Positions 6,699-12,779 of a DNA stretch of 14,532 bases are shown here, piece after piece. Origin of the DNA: Candidatus Dojkabacteria bacterium CG_4_10_14_0_2_um_filter_Dojkabacteria_WS6_41_15 (GTDB taxonomy: Bacteria > Patescibacteriota > Dojkabacteria > GCA-002793355). Position numbers and translations under genes: made by a program. Location: NCBI GenBank assembly GCA_002793355.1, contig PFQB01000002.1, positions 1-14,532 of the forward strand, read 5' to 3'. Position 1 is the first letter of the stretch; each line of letters starts with the position of its first letter. The notes below the pieces were generated by a model, which did no database searches, had not been told where the DNA came from, and saw nothing but the letters and a program-made list of their open reading frames with translations.

Positions 6699-8246
6699 CT
6701 ACTCTACCAATATTCTCCCAGTCATATCGGGAGGAATCTCGATACCTAGAAAATCCAACACCGTCGGTGCTATGTCCTGCAAACTACCTAACGGCAACTG
6801 ATAACTGTTTTTTGCATTCTTGTACACACTAATAAACGGCACCGGAAAAATCGAATGCTCTGTATCCATTTCGCCCGTAAGTTGGTTCGTCATTTCGTCG
6901 ATATTGCCGTGATCGGCAGTGATAAACACAGCTCCGTTAAGTGCCAAGACGTGTTTCACAACTTGAGCTGTGCAAGTATCTACGTGTTCAACAGCCTTAA
7001 CCCCGGCATCAAATACACCACTATGTCCCACCATATCCCCATTAGCGAAATTCATAATAAACAGGTCATAAACATTATATCCAAGATTCTTTTTGAACGT
7101 TTCGGTAATTTCATAAATACTCATTTCTGGCTTTAAATCAAAGGTAGGCACATCAGGTGAGGGGATATTTATGCGCATTTCTCCCGGGTAAACCGTATTC
7201 GCGCCACCATTTATAAAATAAGTCACATGTGGAAACTTTTGTGACTCGGTAAGACGAAGTTGGCGCATTCCCGCCATAGAAACCACCCTACCGAGTGGCA
7301 TTTTTACATCCATAGGGTGAAAAGCAACAGCCACGGGCAAATCCTTTTGATAACGGACCATGGAGACAAAGGACAGATTCTTTATTGTTTTTTTTCGCTC
7401 AAAACCTAAAAATTCCTCAATCACAAACGCTTGTGATAATTGCAGTGCGCGATCCGGACGAAAATTCAAAAATATAATCCCATCACCATCTTTCACAAAA
7501 CCTTGCGCTTCTACTTCTTTGTCTTGCAACACATAGGGCTCTAGAAATTCGTCGGTTATTTCTGCAGAATACGATTTCGCCAGTACCTCACTCCAGGTAG
7601 AAACGGCCGTCCCAATATGAGACGTAAGTAAGTCGTATGCCCGCTGCGTTCTTGGCCACGTTTTGTTACGATCCATCGAATACTGACGTCCGATAATCGT
7701 TGCTAATTTGCCAATTTTATATTCCTTGAGCCACTGCTCAAGTTGCTCGAAGTAGCGCGACGCCGACTTTGGCTCGGCGTCGCGCCCGTCGGTAAATACG
7801 TGAAAAAACACGTTTCTTTGTCCGTTCTTAGCGCAAAACTCCAGAACTGCTTTGAAATGTCCTATCGCCGTATGGACATTTCCATCACTTAAACAACCAA
7901 GAATATGTAAAGCAGTTCCTTGTAATTTCGTTTTTTCAATAACCGATCTTAATGCTTCATTTGTATAAAAGGCTCCTTTTTCAATGGACGCGTTTATTCT
8001 GGGCAGATATTGGTAAACCACCTGTCCTGCACCAATATTCGTATGCCCTACTTCACTATTGCCTTTAACATTCACCGGTAATCCAACGTGCTCGCCCGAG
8101 GCGTGCAACAAACCATGTGGATATGAATCCCACAAACTCTCCAAAAATGGTGTTTTAGCGGCAGCAACAGCGTTGCCATCATAAGGCTCGTTACTGGCAA
8201 TGCCATCAAGAATTAGTAAGACCACGGGGCCTGGTACTCGTCGCAT
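6699..8246 (-). CDS. gpmI: 2,3-bisphosphoglycerate-independent phosphoglycerate mutase
   Basis: Cytoplasmic, metal-dependent glycolytic enzyme that interconverts 3- and 2-phosphoglycerate through a phosphoserine intermediate. From the start chosen here it has 515 residues, typical for the family. Visible are VVLLILDG (metal Asp), KGNSEVGH with the phosphorylated Ser, SMDRNKTWPR, NFRPDRALQL, ESQKFPHVTYFINGG, PSPDVPTFDLKPEMS, NFANGDMVGH, ITADHGN and a final TEHS segment. An in-frame ATG at 8297 would add 17 residues with no counterpart in the family. I choose 8246 because it fits homologues and has TACAAT ending 5 bases upstream. It is divergent from the 8339 gene. Identification is very secure; the start is likely but not proven. 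Confidence 0.95.
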   Translation of the reverse strand: MRRVPGPVVLLILDGIASNEPYDGNAVAAAKTPFLESLWDSYPHGLLHASGEHVGLPVNVKGNSEVGHTNIGAGQVVYQYLPRINASIEKGAFYTNEALRSVIEKTKLQGTALHILGCLSDGNVHTAIGHFKAVLEFCAKNGQRNVFFHVFTDGRDAEPKSASRYFEQLEQWLKEYKIGKLATIIGRQYSMDRNKTWPRTQRAYDLLTSHIGTAVSTWSEVLAKSYSAEITDEFLEPYVLQDKEVEAQGFVKDGDGIIFLNFRPDRALQLSQAFVIEEFLGFERKKTIKNLSFVSMVRYQKDLPVAVAFHPMDVKMPLGRVVSMAGMRQLRLTESQKFPHVTYFINGGANTVYPGEMRINIPSPDVPTFDLKPEMSIYEITETFKKNLGYNVYDLFIMNFANGDMVGHSGVFDAGVKAVEHVDTCTAQVVKHVLALNGAVFITADHGNIDEMTNQLTGEMDTEHSIFPVPFISVYKNAKNSYQLPLGSLQDIAPTVLDFLGIEIPPDMTGRILVE

Positions 8247-8251
8247 AAGAC

Positions 8252-8257
8252 ATTGTA
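8252..8257 (-). promoter_or_regulatory. -10 element upstream of gpmI
   Basis: On the minus strand TACAAT lies 5 bases before the ATG at 8246, with no Shine-Dalgarno sequence. It falls inside the extra 17 codons that a start at 8297 would require, which argues for the shorter protein. No clear -35 is seen. Confidence 0.45.
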
Positions 8258-8322
8258 CACGAGAACTGATATTTCGATAAACCACACGATTTTTCACTCT
8301 GCTGGATTAATGAAAGCTCAAC

Positions 8323-8331
8323 TGGTACAAT
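8323..8331 (+). promoter_or_regulatory. Extended -10 promoter for the 8339 gene
   Basis: TGGTACAAT followed by 7 bases (TCTTTCA) and the ATG at 8339. There is no Shine-Dalgarno sequence, so a leaderless transcript is predicted. Confidence 0.6.
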
Positions 8332-8338
8332 TCTTTCA

Positions 8339-8743
8339 ATGAATTTTAAACTACATCCAGAACGCAGATTACGCCACATTGCTTCAATGCCATTCATTTA
8401 TGGCATGGTTGTACCAACAGTTTTTCTCGATCTCACCATGGAGGTCTACCATCGAGTTGCTTTTCCCCTCTATGGCCTCACTTATGTTCCCAGATCTCGC
8501 TACATTAAAATTGATCACCAGAAACTTTCCTACCTCAAACCCATGGAAAAAGTTAACTGCATGTACTGTGGCTATGTAAACGGATTATTCGCCTACGCGG
8601 TCCAAATCGCCGGTGAAACTGAAAAATATTGGTGCAGCATCAAGCACGAAGAGGATTCAAACTTTATCCCACCGAAACACCACAAGGATTTTATGGAATA
8701 CGGAGACGAGAAAGGGTACAAAGAATTAAAGCGTAAAGATTAA
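8339..8743 (+). CDS. Conserved hypothetical protein with C-x2-C and YWC-x3-H motif
   Basis: A 134-residue protein. Its first half (about residues 13-48) is hydrophobic and likely membrane-associated (MPFIYGMVVPTVFLDLTMEVYH). The second half carries HQKLSYL (60-66), NCMYCGYVNG (73-82) and EKYWCSIKH (95-103). Cys74, Cys77, Cys99 and His103 form a plausible metal or Fe-S site. From memory the whole pattern recurs in uncharacterised proteins of diverse bacteria; I know of no assigned function. The last 40 residues are highly charged, and the C-terminus (KELKRKD) is encoded by an AAAG-type 7-base repeat that runs over the stop. It is a single-gene unit with its own extended -10. Confidence 0.75.
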   Translation: MNFKLHPERRLRHIASMPFIYGMVVPTVFLDLTMEVYHRVAFPLYGLTYVPRSRYIKIDHQKLSYLKPMEKVNCMYCGYVNGLFAYAVQIAGETEKYWCSIKHEEDSNFIPPKHHKDFMEYGDEKGYKELKRKD

Positions 8744-8755
8744 AGTTTAAAGAAA
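8728..8755 (+). repeat. 7-base AAAGNNN repeat crossing a stop codon
   Basis: Four units in register (AAAGCGT, AAAGATT, AAAGTTT, AAAGAAA). The first unit and most of the second lie inside the end of the 8339 gene, whose TAA is at 8741-8743. They are roughly complementary to the CCTTTAT units 22 bases further on. Confidence 0.6.
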
Positions 8756-8765
8756 TTTCACAGTT

Positions 8766-8780
8766 AAGGAGTTACTCCTT
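8766..8780. terminator. Short hairpin at the start of the CCTTTAT array
   Basis: AAGGAG (8766-8771) and CTCCTT (8775-8780) form a 6-pair stem with a TTA loop, 23 bases after the stop of the 8339 gene. Pyrimidine-rich, T-rich sequence follows. It is a possible terminator for that gene, weak because no uninterrupted T-run is present. Confidence 0.35.
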
Positions 8781-8832
8781 TATCCTTTATCCTTTATCCT
8801 TTATCCTTTGTCCTTTATCCTTTATCCTTTAT
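8777..8832. repeat. Tandem 7-base array (CCTTTAT)x8
   Basis: Eight adjoining CCTTTAT units; the fifth is CCTTTGT. A degenerate ninth unit (CCTTCAA) runs into the stop of the leftward gene at 8836. One strand is pure purine except for its Ts, the other is pyrimidine-rich. The array fills the gap between convergent genes. Confidence 0.9.
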
Positions 8833-8835
8833 CCT

Positions 8836-10041
8836 TCAATTCTTCAAATTCCCCTTAATGTACTCAAAAAATTCCGGGTTTTCCTTCCCAACATACTGGA
8901 CAACATAATAAAGTCCGTTCTTTCGATTCAACAGGAACAAAAAGTAGGCTCTATTCTTAAGATCGGCAAATTCTAGTGCTTTACCGCCGGCCACCACTCG
9001 CTCATGCTTTGAAAACCCCGTCAACGTTACAGTTGTTTGCTGCGTGGTTAACCAAGTTGAAATATACTCCGTGCCCACCTTCTCTAAATCTTTATAGGCA
9101 AGTTCAACTACTTCACCCTTATACCGGCCTAATACCGAAATCGTGATGCGCTCCGTTGAAGCATTATTAGTAAAATATATGTTATTTACTCCATAAATCA
9201 CATTTTTTTGCAACGCAACGTCCCAATCTCGCGAATAACTCAGTTTCCAAACTGCCTCAGCGGGTAAATCTCTTCCAGACGCAGCTTCAACTAACTCTTG
9301 CTTAGCTTTATACGCGACAAGTTTGTCATGCAGTCCCTGCTCTGCCTGAAGTTTTGTAACTTGTTCATACCATATATCTTCAGCGATTGTATATACGTGC
9401 AACCCTTTTTCACCTTTTGTGTAGTACTCGCCAGGTACTTTTTCGGTGTCAGAAATTGTGACACTGTTTTCGAATTTCCAGCCCAGCTTTGGTAATTCTT
9501 GTTGATAAAATTGTTGTACTTCCTCCCAGGAAGAAGTCAGCGCTAGGCGATAAACACTCTGTCCGCTGGTAACAAACTCATATAAAGCTTGTGACTCGGC
9601 GGCTAACAGTGATTTCTCTTTCAATGTAAACCCATATTCCCCTACTCTGGTTATATAATCAAGAAACACAAAGGTGCTTTCAGGGACCTCCGGAACATCC
9701 TGCACTCCAACTACACCACGTTTTTCGGATTTTGTGTCCGTCGCCGGAAGTAGATACCGTACCGGAGTTGTTCGTAAAAATCCCATGACTTTCTGAGTAA
9801 AGGGAACATTTCCTCCAGTTTTTAGCGAATATCCCACTAAAGCCAAAAACCCTAGCAAACCGCCCAGAAAAATAACGGCAAGTATTACAAAGATAACGGC
9901 TCGAACAGCGTTTCCCATTTTAGTTACCGTTACTTTCCTCACTCGTTCACGTGCCAATTTTGCGACATTACCACTTGTTGAGTGCAAATCCACTCGAGCA
10001 TCTTTTTTATAATGGAATCCCCTCTTTCTAAAAAATGACAT
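8836..10041 (-). CDS. Hypothetical single-pass membrane protein
   Basis: A 401-residue protein that I do not recognise. It has a basic cytoplasmic N-terminus (about residues 1-45), one membrane segment (47-71, VIFVILAVIFLGGLLGFLALVGY) and a long domain presumably outside the cell. Within it, SSWEEVQQFYQQELPKLGWKF (about 169-189) resembles the helix-plus-GW element seen in several exported domains of unknown function. The C-terminal half reads as alternating beta strands. No Cys or catalytic motif stands out. It is a single-gene unit divergent from the thioredoxin-like gene, with TATACT 5 bases before the ATG. Frame length, membrane topology and promoter support a real gene; function is unknown. 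Confidence 0.75.
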   Translation of the reverse strand: MSFFRKRGFHYKKDARVDLHSTSGNVAKLARERVRKVTVTKMGNAVRAVIFVILAVIFLGGLLGFLALVGYSLKTGGNVPFTQKVMGFLRTTPVRYLLPATDTKSEKRGVVGVQDVPEVPESTFVFLDYITRVGEYGFTLKEKSLLAAESQALYEFVTSGQSVYRLALTSSWEEVQQFYQQELPKLGWKFENSVTISDTEKVPGEYYTKGEKGLHVYTIAEDIWYEQVTKLQAEQGLHDKLVAYKAKQELVEAASGRDLPAEAVWKLSYSRDWDVALQKNVIYGVNNIYFTNNASTERITISVLGRYKGEVVELAYKDLEKVGTEYISTWLTTQQTTVTLTGFSKHERVVAGGKALEFADLKNRAYFLFLLNRKNGLYYVVQYVGKENPEFFEYIKGNLKN

Positions 10042-10046
10042 ATAAC

Positions 10047-10052
10047 AGTATA
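10047..10052 (-). promoter_or_regulatory. -10 element (TATACT) for the 401-residue protein
   Basis: On the minus strand TATACT ends 5 bases before the ATG at 10041, so the transcript would start almost exactly at the ATG. No convincing -35 or Shine-Dalgarno sequence is seen. Confidence 0.4.
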
Positions 10053-10053
10053 C

Positions 10054-10082
10054 TAGACAACTGAACTAAAAATCACTACGAT
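10054..10082 (+). promoter_or_regulatory. Predicted promoter for the thioredoxin-like gene
   Basis: TAGACA at 10054-10059, 17 bases, then TACGAT at 10077-10082, ending 6 bases before the ATG at 10089. This is the best -35/-10 pair in the window by spacing and predicts a leaderless mRNA. Confidence 0.55.
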
Positions 10083-10088
10083 AGTGCT

Positions 10089-10457
10089 ATGGATTTTAAA
10101 TCAATAACGCTTAAAGAATTCGAAAACGCTATTAACCAGAAGGACAAACCCGTTATCGTCGACTTTTGGGCGATAAGCAGCATCGCCTGCGGTATGTACA
10201 AAGAGCGTCTAGACATTGCGCACGAACAACTGGCCGATTATGCTTTATTTGGCTCAGTGGAAATTGAAAAGCTTCCAGAGCTTACCGAACGTTTTAGTAT
10301 TATCACTATTCCAACCACGTTAATCTTCTACAAAGGTGAAATTGCCAAACAATACATGGGGATCCAAGAGCCAGAAACCCTGTTTGCAGCGATTGAAGAT
10401 ATTACAGGCAAGAAGATTAAACTGCCAGAAAAGGAAGAGGAATTTGTTGAAGAGTAA
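10089..10457 (+). CDS. Thioredoxin-fold protein with SxxC active site
   Basis: A 122-residue thioredoxin-like protein without a signal peptide, so cytoplasmic. The fold is clear: VIVDFWA (22-28) before the active site, cis-proline in TIPTT (73-77, Pro75), then LIFYKGE. The usual WCGPC is replaced by SSIAC: Ser31 takes the place of the nucleophilic Cys and only Cys34 remains. A dithiol exchange reaction is therefore not possible as in normal thioredoxin; monothiol chemistry or a chaperone-like or binding role is more likely. The C-terminus is an acidic tail (KLPEKEEEFVEE). It has its own promoter, and a compound hairpin starts directly after the stop. Confidence 0.85.
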   Translation: MDFKSITLKEFENAINQKDKPVIVDFWAISSIACGMYKERLDIAHEQLADYALFGSVEIEKLPELTERFSIITIPTTLIFYKGEIAKQYMGIQEPETLFAAIEDITGKKIKLPEKEEEFVEE

Positions 10458-10492
10458 CTAATAACTGCTAACTATTAGCTACTAGTTATTAG
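10458..10492. repeat. Compound hairpin repeat A1, directly after the thioredoxin-like stop
   Basis: CTAATAACT (10458-10466) is a perfect reverse complement of AGTTATTAG (10484-10492). Inside, GCTAA (10467-10471) pairs with TTAGC (10475-10479) around a CTA loop, leaving TACT as a one-sided bulge. It contains the core TTAGCTACTAG (10475-10485), also found at 11541-11551. It might end the thioredoxin-like transcript. It belongs to a 133-base gap whose remaining parts are two tandem arrays. Confidence 0.75.
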
Positions 10493-10512
10493 CTGACAGC
10501 CCTTTTCTCTTT

Positions 10513-10547
10513 CCTTTATCCTTTAAACTTTATCCTTTAAATCTTCA
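10513..10547. repeat. Degenerate CCTTTAW 7-base array
   Basis: Five units in register: CCTTTAT, CCTTTAA, ACTTTAT, CCTTTAA, ATCTTCA. This is the same word as the array at 8777-8832 and in the same orientation, again between convergent genes. Confidence 0.7.
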
Positions 10548-10570
10548 ACCTTCAGACTCCAGTGATTTTG

Positions 10571-10610
10571 TGCTTTATTGCTTTAGTTCCCTACTGCTTT
10601 CTTGCTTTAT
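10571..10610. repeat. TGCTTTAT 8-base repeat crossing the DUF4349 stop
   Basis: Five 8-base units in register: TGCTTTAT, TGCTTTAG, TTCCCTAC, TGCTTTCT, TGCTTTAT. The third unit holds the stop of the leftward gene (10591-10593), and the last two encode its C-terminal KARKQ. Confidence 0.6.
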
Positions 10611-11496
10611 GTCTCCTAACTCCCCACACAACCAACACACCAACTGCGATAAGTGGCGCAAAGACCACTAAGTAAATCACCAAGGTGGTCAATTTGTCCG
10701 TTGCCGCAATCAGCGAACGCACTGCGAGCTTGAACGTTTTTGCAAACTCAAACGTGCCTTGAGGTACATACGGTAGATTAAACTCGTTTGTGCTTGAGTA
10801 AATCGTGTATTGCGTATTTGACGAGAGTTCGTCCAAAGCCATCTTTCGGCCTTTTAACGAGTCGATGTTTTGCTGGACCATGGTCAGTTGTGATTGAACT
10901 TCGATTAATTCTGAAACGGTCTTAGCTTTATCATAGAATTTAAGAATTTTTGCATAGGTTTCTTCGTATTGCGCTAATTGCCTTGCAATATCGGTATATT
11001 CTTGTGTGATTTCGTAAGAACTGATTTGACGGTCAACAACTTTAATTACGTTGCTGCTAACCAAATTGAAGAATGCTGAAGCGTCTTTATTTGGAACCAA
11101 TACAGTCATTGTGCCTGACTCTGATTGATCGTCAGTTGAAACAGTAACGTACTCGTTCATTACCTTTCCCTTTATCGATTCGACAAAATCCGTCAACTGT
11201 AAATGGAATCTTGAAACATCTGCCACATGAACACTGAGATAATTTGTGGTCACTTTGCGGGTTTGGGTCATATTTGCGACAGGCAACGCTGCAACATTAC
11301 TCTTAGAATCTGCGAGTGAATAGCTTGGTGCACTTCCAACACTATCATAGTCACCAATATTTGATGATAAATAGTTAACCGGCGCCGGTATTTGTGACGC
11401 AACTAACCAAAGCGTTGCCACCGCAACCATTCCCCAAATGAATGCATAAACTTTGTTTGTTTTGGGTGCGACTTGTTGTGTTTGTTGTTCTGCCAT
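10591..11496 (-). CDS. DUF4349 membrane protein
   Basis: A 301-residue protein with an N-terminal membrane segment (about residues 18-34) and another near the C-terminus (270-293), so the middle should be extracytoplasmic and the ends cytoplasmic. The middle fits DUF4349: a beta-rich part (VTTNYLSVHVADV ... MTVLVPNKDAS, 82-140), then the EYTDI motif (166-170), then a coiled coil (about 168-222, ending SLKGRKMALDELSS), then YTIYSS strands. The family's role is not established; envelope or mechanical sensing is sometimes supposed. It follows the ABC permease by 65 bases on the same strand, separated by a compound hairpin, and has a -10-like TAGTAT 6 bases before its ATG. The basic C-terminal tail is encoded by an 8-base repeat. 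Confidence 0.88.
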   Translation of the reverse strand: MAEQQTQQVAPKTNKVYAFIWGMVAVATLWLVASQIPAPVNYLSSNIGDYDSVGSAPSYSLADSKSNVAALPVANMTQTRKVTTNYLSVHVADVSRFHLQLTDFVESIKGKVMNEYVTVSTDDQSESGTMTVLVPNKDASAFFNLVSSNVIKVVDRQISSYEITQEYTDIARQLAQYEETYAKILKFYDKAKTVSELIEVQSQLTMVQQNIDSLKGRKMALDELSSNTQYTIYSSTNEFNLPYVPQGTFEFAKTFKLAVRSLIAATDKLTTLVIYLVVFAPLIAVGVLVVWGVRRHKARKQ

Positions 11497-11502
11497 AGCA
11501 CA

Positions 11503-11508
11503 ATACTA
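11503..11508 (-). promoter_or_regulatory. -10-like element (TAGTAT) for the DUF4349 gene
   Basis: On the minus strand TAGTAT ends 6 bases before the ATG at 11496. No Shine-Dalgarno sequence is present. It suggests that the gene can be transcribed separately from the ABC operon. Confidence 0.4.
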
Positions 11509-11514
11509 CACCAG

Positions 11515-11567
11515 AACTAACTGATAGTTAATAGCTGCAGTTAGCTACTAGCAGTTAACAGTTAGTT
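11515..11567. repeat. Compound hairpin repeat A2 between permease and DUF4349 genes
   Basis: AACTAACTG (11515-11523) is a perfect reverse complement of CAGTTAGTT (11559-11567). Inside, TTAA (11528-11531) pairs with TTAA (11555-11558), and CTGC (11535-11538) with GCAG (11551-11554), with bulges on one side and a 12-base loop carrying most of the core TTAGCTACTAG (11541-11551). The outer arm includes the permease stop codon (11562-11564). No T-run follows on the minus strand, so a processing or attenuation element is as likely as a terminator. Confidence 0.7.
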
Positions 11568-12779
11568 GCTTCTCAGCGCCTCAATCGGCGACAATCTCCC
11601 AGCCTGAATGGCCGGATACAATCCGAAAACAATCCCCACAAACGATGAAACTCCAAGAGAAGTGATTACCGCATTCGTCGAAATGAATAACGGCAAGCCC
11701 CCTAATTGCTCGATTACTAACGCGCTGGCCACACCAAGCACAATACCTAATGCGCCACCAATTAACGAAAACAATACAGACTCAATCAAGATTTGTGTTT
11801 GAATATCTTGATTTGTTGCCCCAATGGCTTTCCGCAAGCCAATCTCTTTCACACGCTCCTTAACAGAAACCAACATAATGTTCATAATACCAATGCCGCC
11901 GACCAACAACGATATAGCCGAAATTACGGTAATAAACAACGTCACCGTGCCAAGGATTGTAGCCGAGGTTTCAATAATATCCGCCTGTGTTGTGATAGAA
12001 AAATCAGCGTCTTCTTTTGGCAAAAGATTGTGGGCAGTCCGAAGATTCCGATCTAACTGTTTTTTTAACACATCTATTGGAACCGTTTCTTTCGCTCCAA
12101 TGACCACTGCATTCACCGTTGCCGGCTTGTTGAACGAATCACGATACGTTCGTGTATCGAAATATGCCTCGAGAACATTACCTCCGAATGCAGCCTGCCC
12201 AACATCCTCTACGACACCAACAACCACAAAGTCTCTTGCATTAATGGTGATCCGTTTACCGACAGCCTCTTGCATTTTGAAGAGTTTCCGCGCCAAACCC
12301 TGCCCAATAATTACTTCTTTCGCATTATCGCTACCAATTCTGAAATATCGTCCTGACTGGAGTTGAATGTCAACAATCCGAAAATACTCTGGGTCTACCA
12401 CAAACAACAAAGCCACCTCTTCATTACCAGCATAATTAATTAGCGCAGTAGTATTTAATCTTCTTGAAACATAATCAATATATTCTGGCACCAAATTTTT
12501 TACAGCGCCATATTCGATATCGGTAAAATTGGACAGAACCGCGCTAAAACTGATGCTTACCCCACCACCACTACTCTGTTTGCCAGGTTGTATCATTACC
12601 AGATTCTTACCCAATTTGCTTGTAATACTCTGATTAATATATTCCTCGGCACTTCCCCCGATACTAACCATCATGGTGACGCTCGAAATTCCAATAAGAA
12701 TTCCAAGAACGGTTAAGAACGAGCGCATTTTGTTAGCCAAAATATCTCGGAGTGCAACTTTTACCAATTTTGTAATCAT
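11562..12779 (-). CDS. MacB/FtsX-type ABC transporter permease
   Basis: A 405-residue permease of the MacB (type VII) ABC class, which acts by mechanical transmission rather than by a channel through the membrane. It has four membrane segments: TM1 about 19-42 (KMRSFLTVLGILIGISSV), TM2 276-303, TM3 332-355 and TM4 369-392. A large extracytoplasmic MacB-type domain lies between TM1 and TM2. The coupling region VKERVKEIGLRKAIGAT (306-322) and the tail RLSPIEALR are family hallmarks. The ATPase is a separate gene, not fused as in proteobacterial MacB. Its ATG overlaps the ATPase stop (ATGA). A GGAG lies 10 bases upstream, the only Shine-Dalgarno candidate in the window. Substrate unknown: drug, peptide or lipid are possible. 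Confidence 0.93.
   Translation of the reverse strand: MITKLVKVALRDILANKMRSFLTVLGILIGISSVTMMVSIGGSAEEYINQSITSKLGKNLVMIQPGKQSSGGGVSISFSAVLSNFTDIEYGAVKNLVPEYIDYVSRRLNTTALINYAGNEEVALLFVVDPEYFRIVDIQLQSGRYFRIGSDNAKEVIIGQGLARKLFKMQEAVGKRITINARDFVVVGVVEDVGQAAFGGNVLEAYFDTRTYRDSFNKPATVNAVVIGAKETVPIDVLKKQLDRNLRTAHNLLPKEDADFSITTQADIIETSATILGTVTLFITVISAISLLVGGIGIMNIMLVSVKERVKEIGLRKAIGATNQDIQTQILIESVLFSLIGGALGIVLGVASALVIEQLGGLPLFISTNAVITSLGVSSFVGIVFGLYPAIQAGRLSPIEALRSN

Noticed and set aside
8777..8832. CRISPR-like array
   Set aside because: The units are 7 bases with no spacers between them; it is a simple tandem repeat.
11608..12366. Plus-strand frames of 64 to 180 residues opposite the permease
   Set aside because: They mirror the MacB permease codons. 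No promoter, no start context and low-complexity translations.
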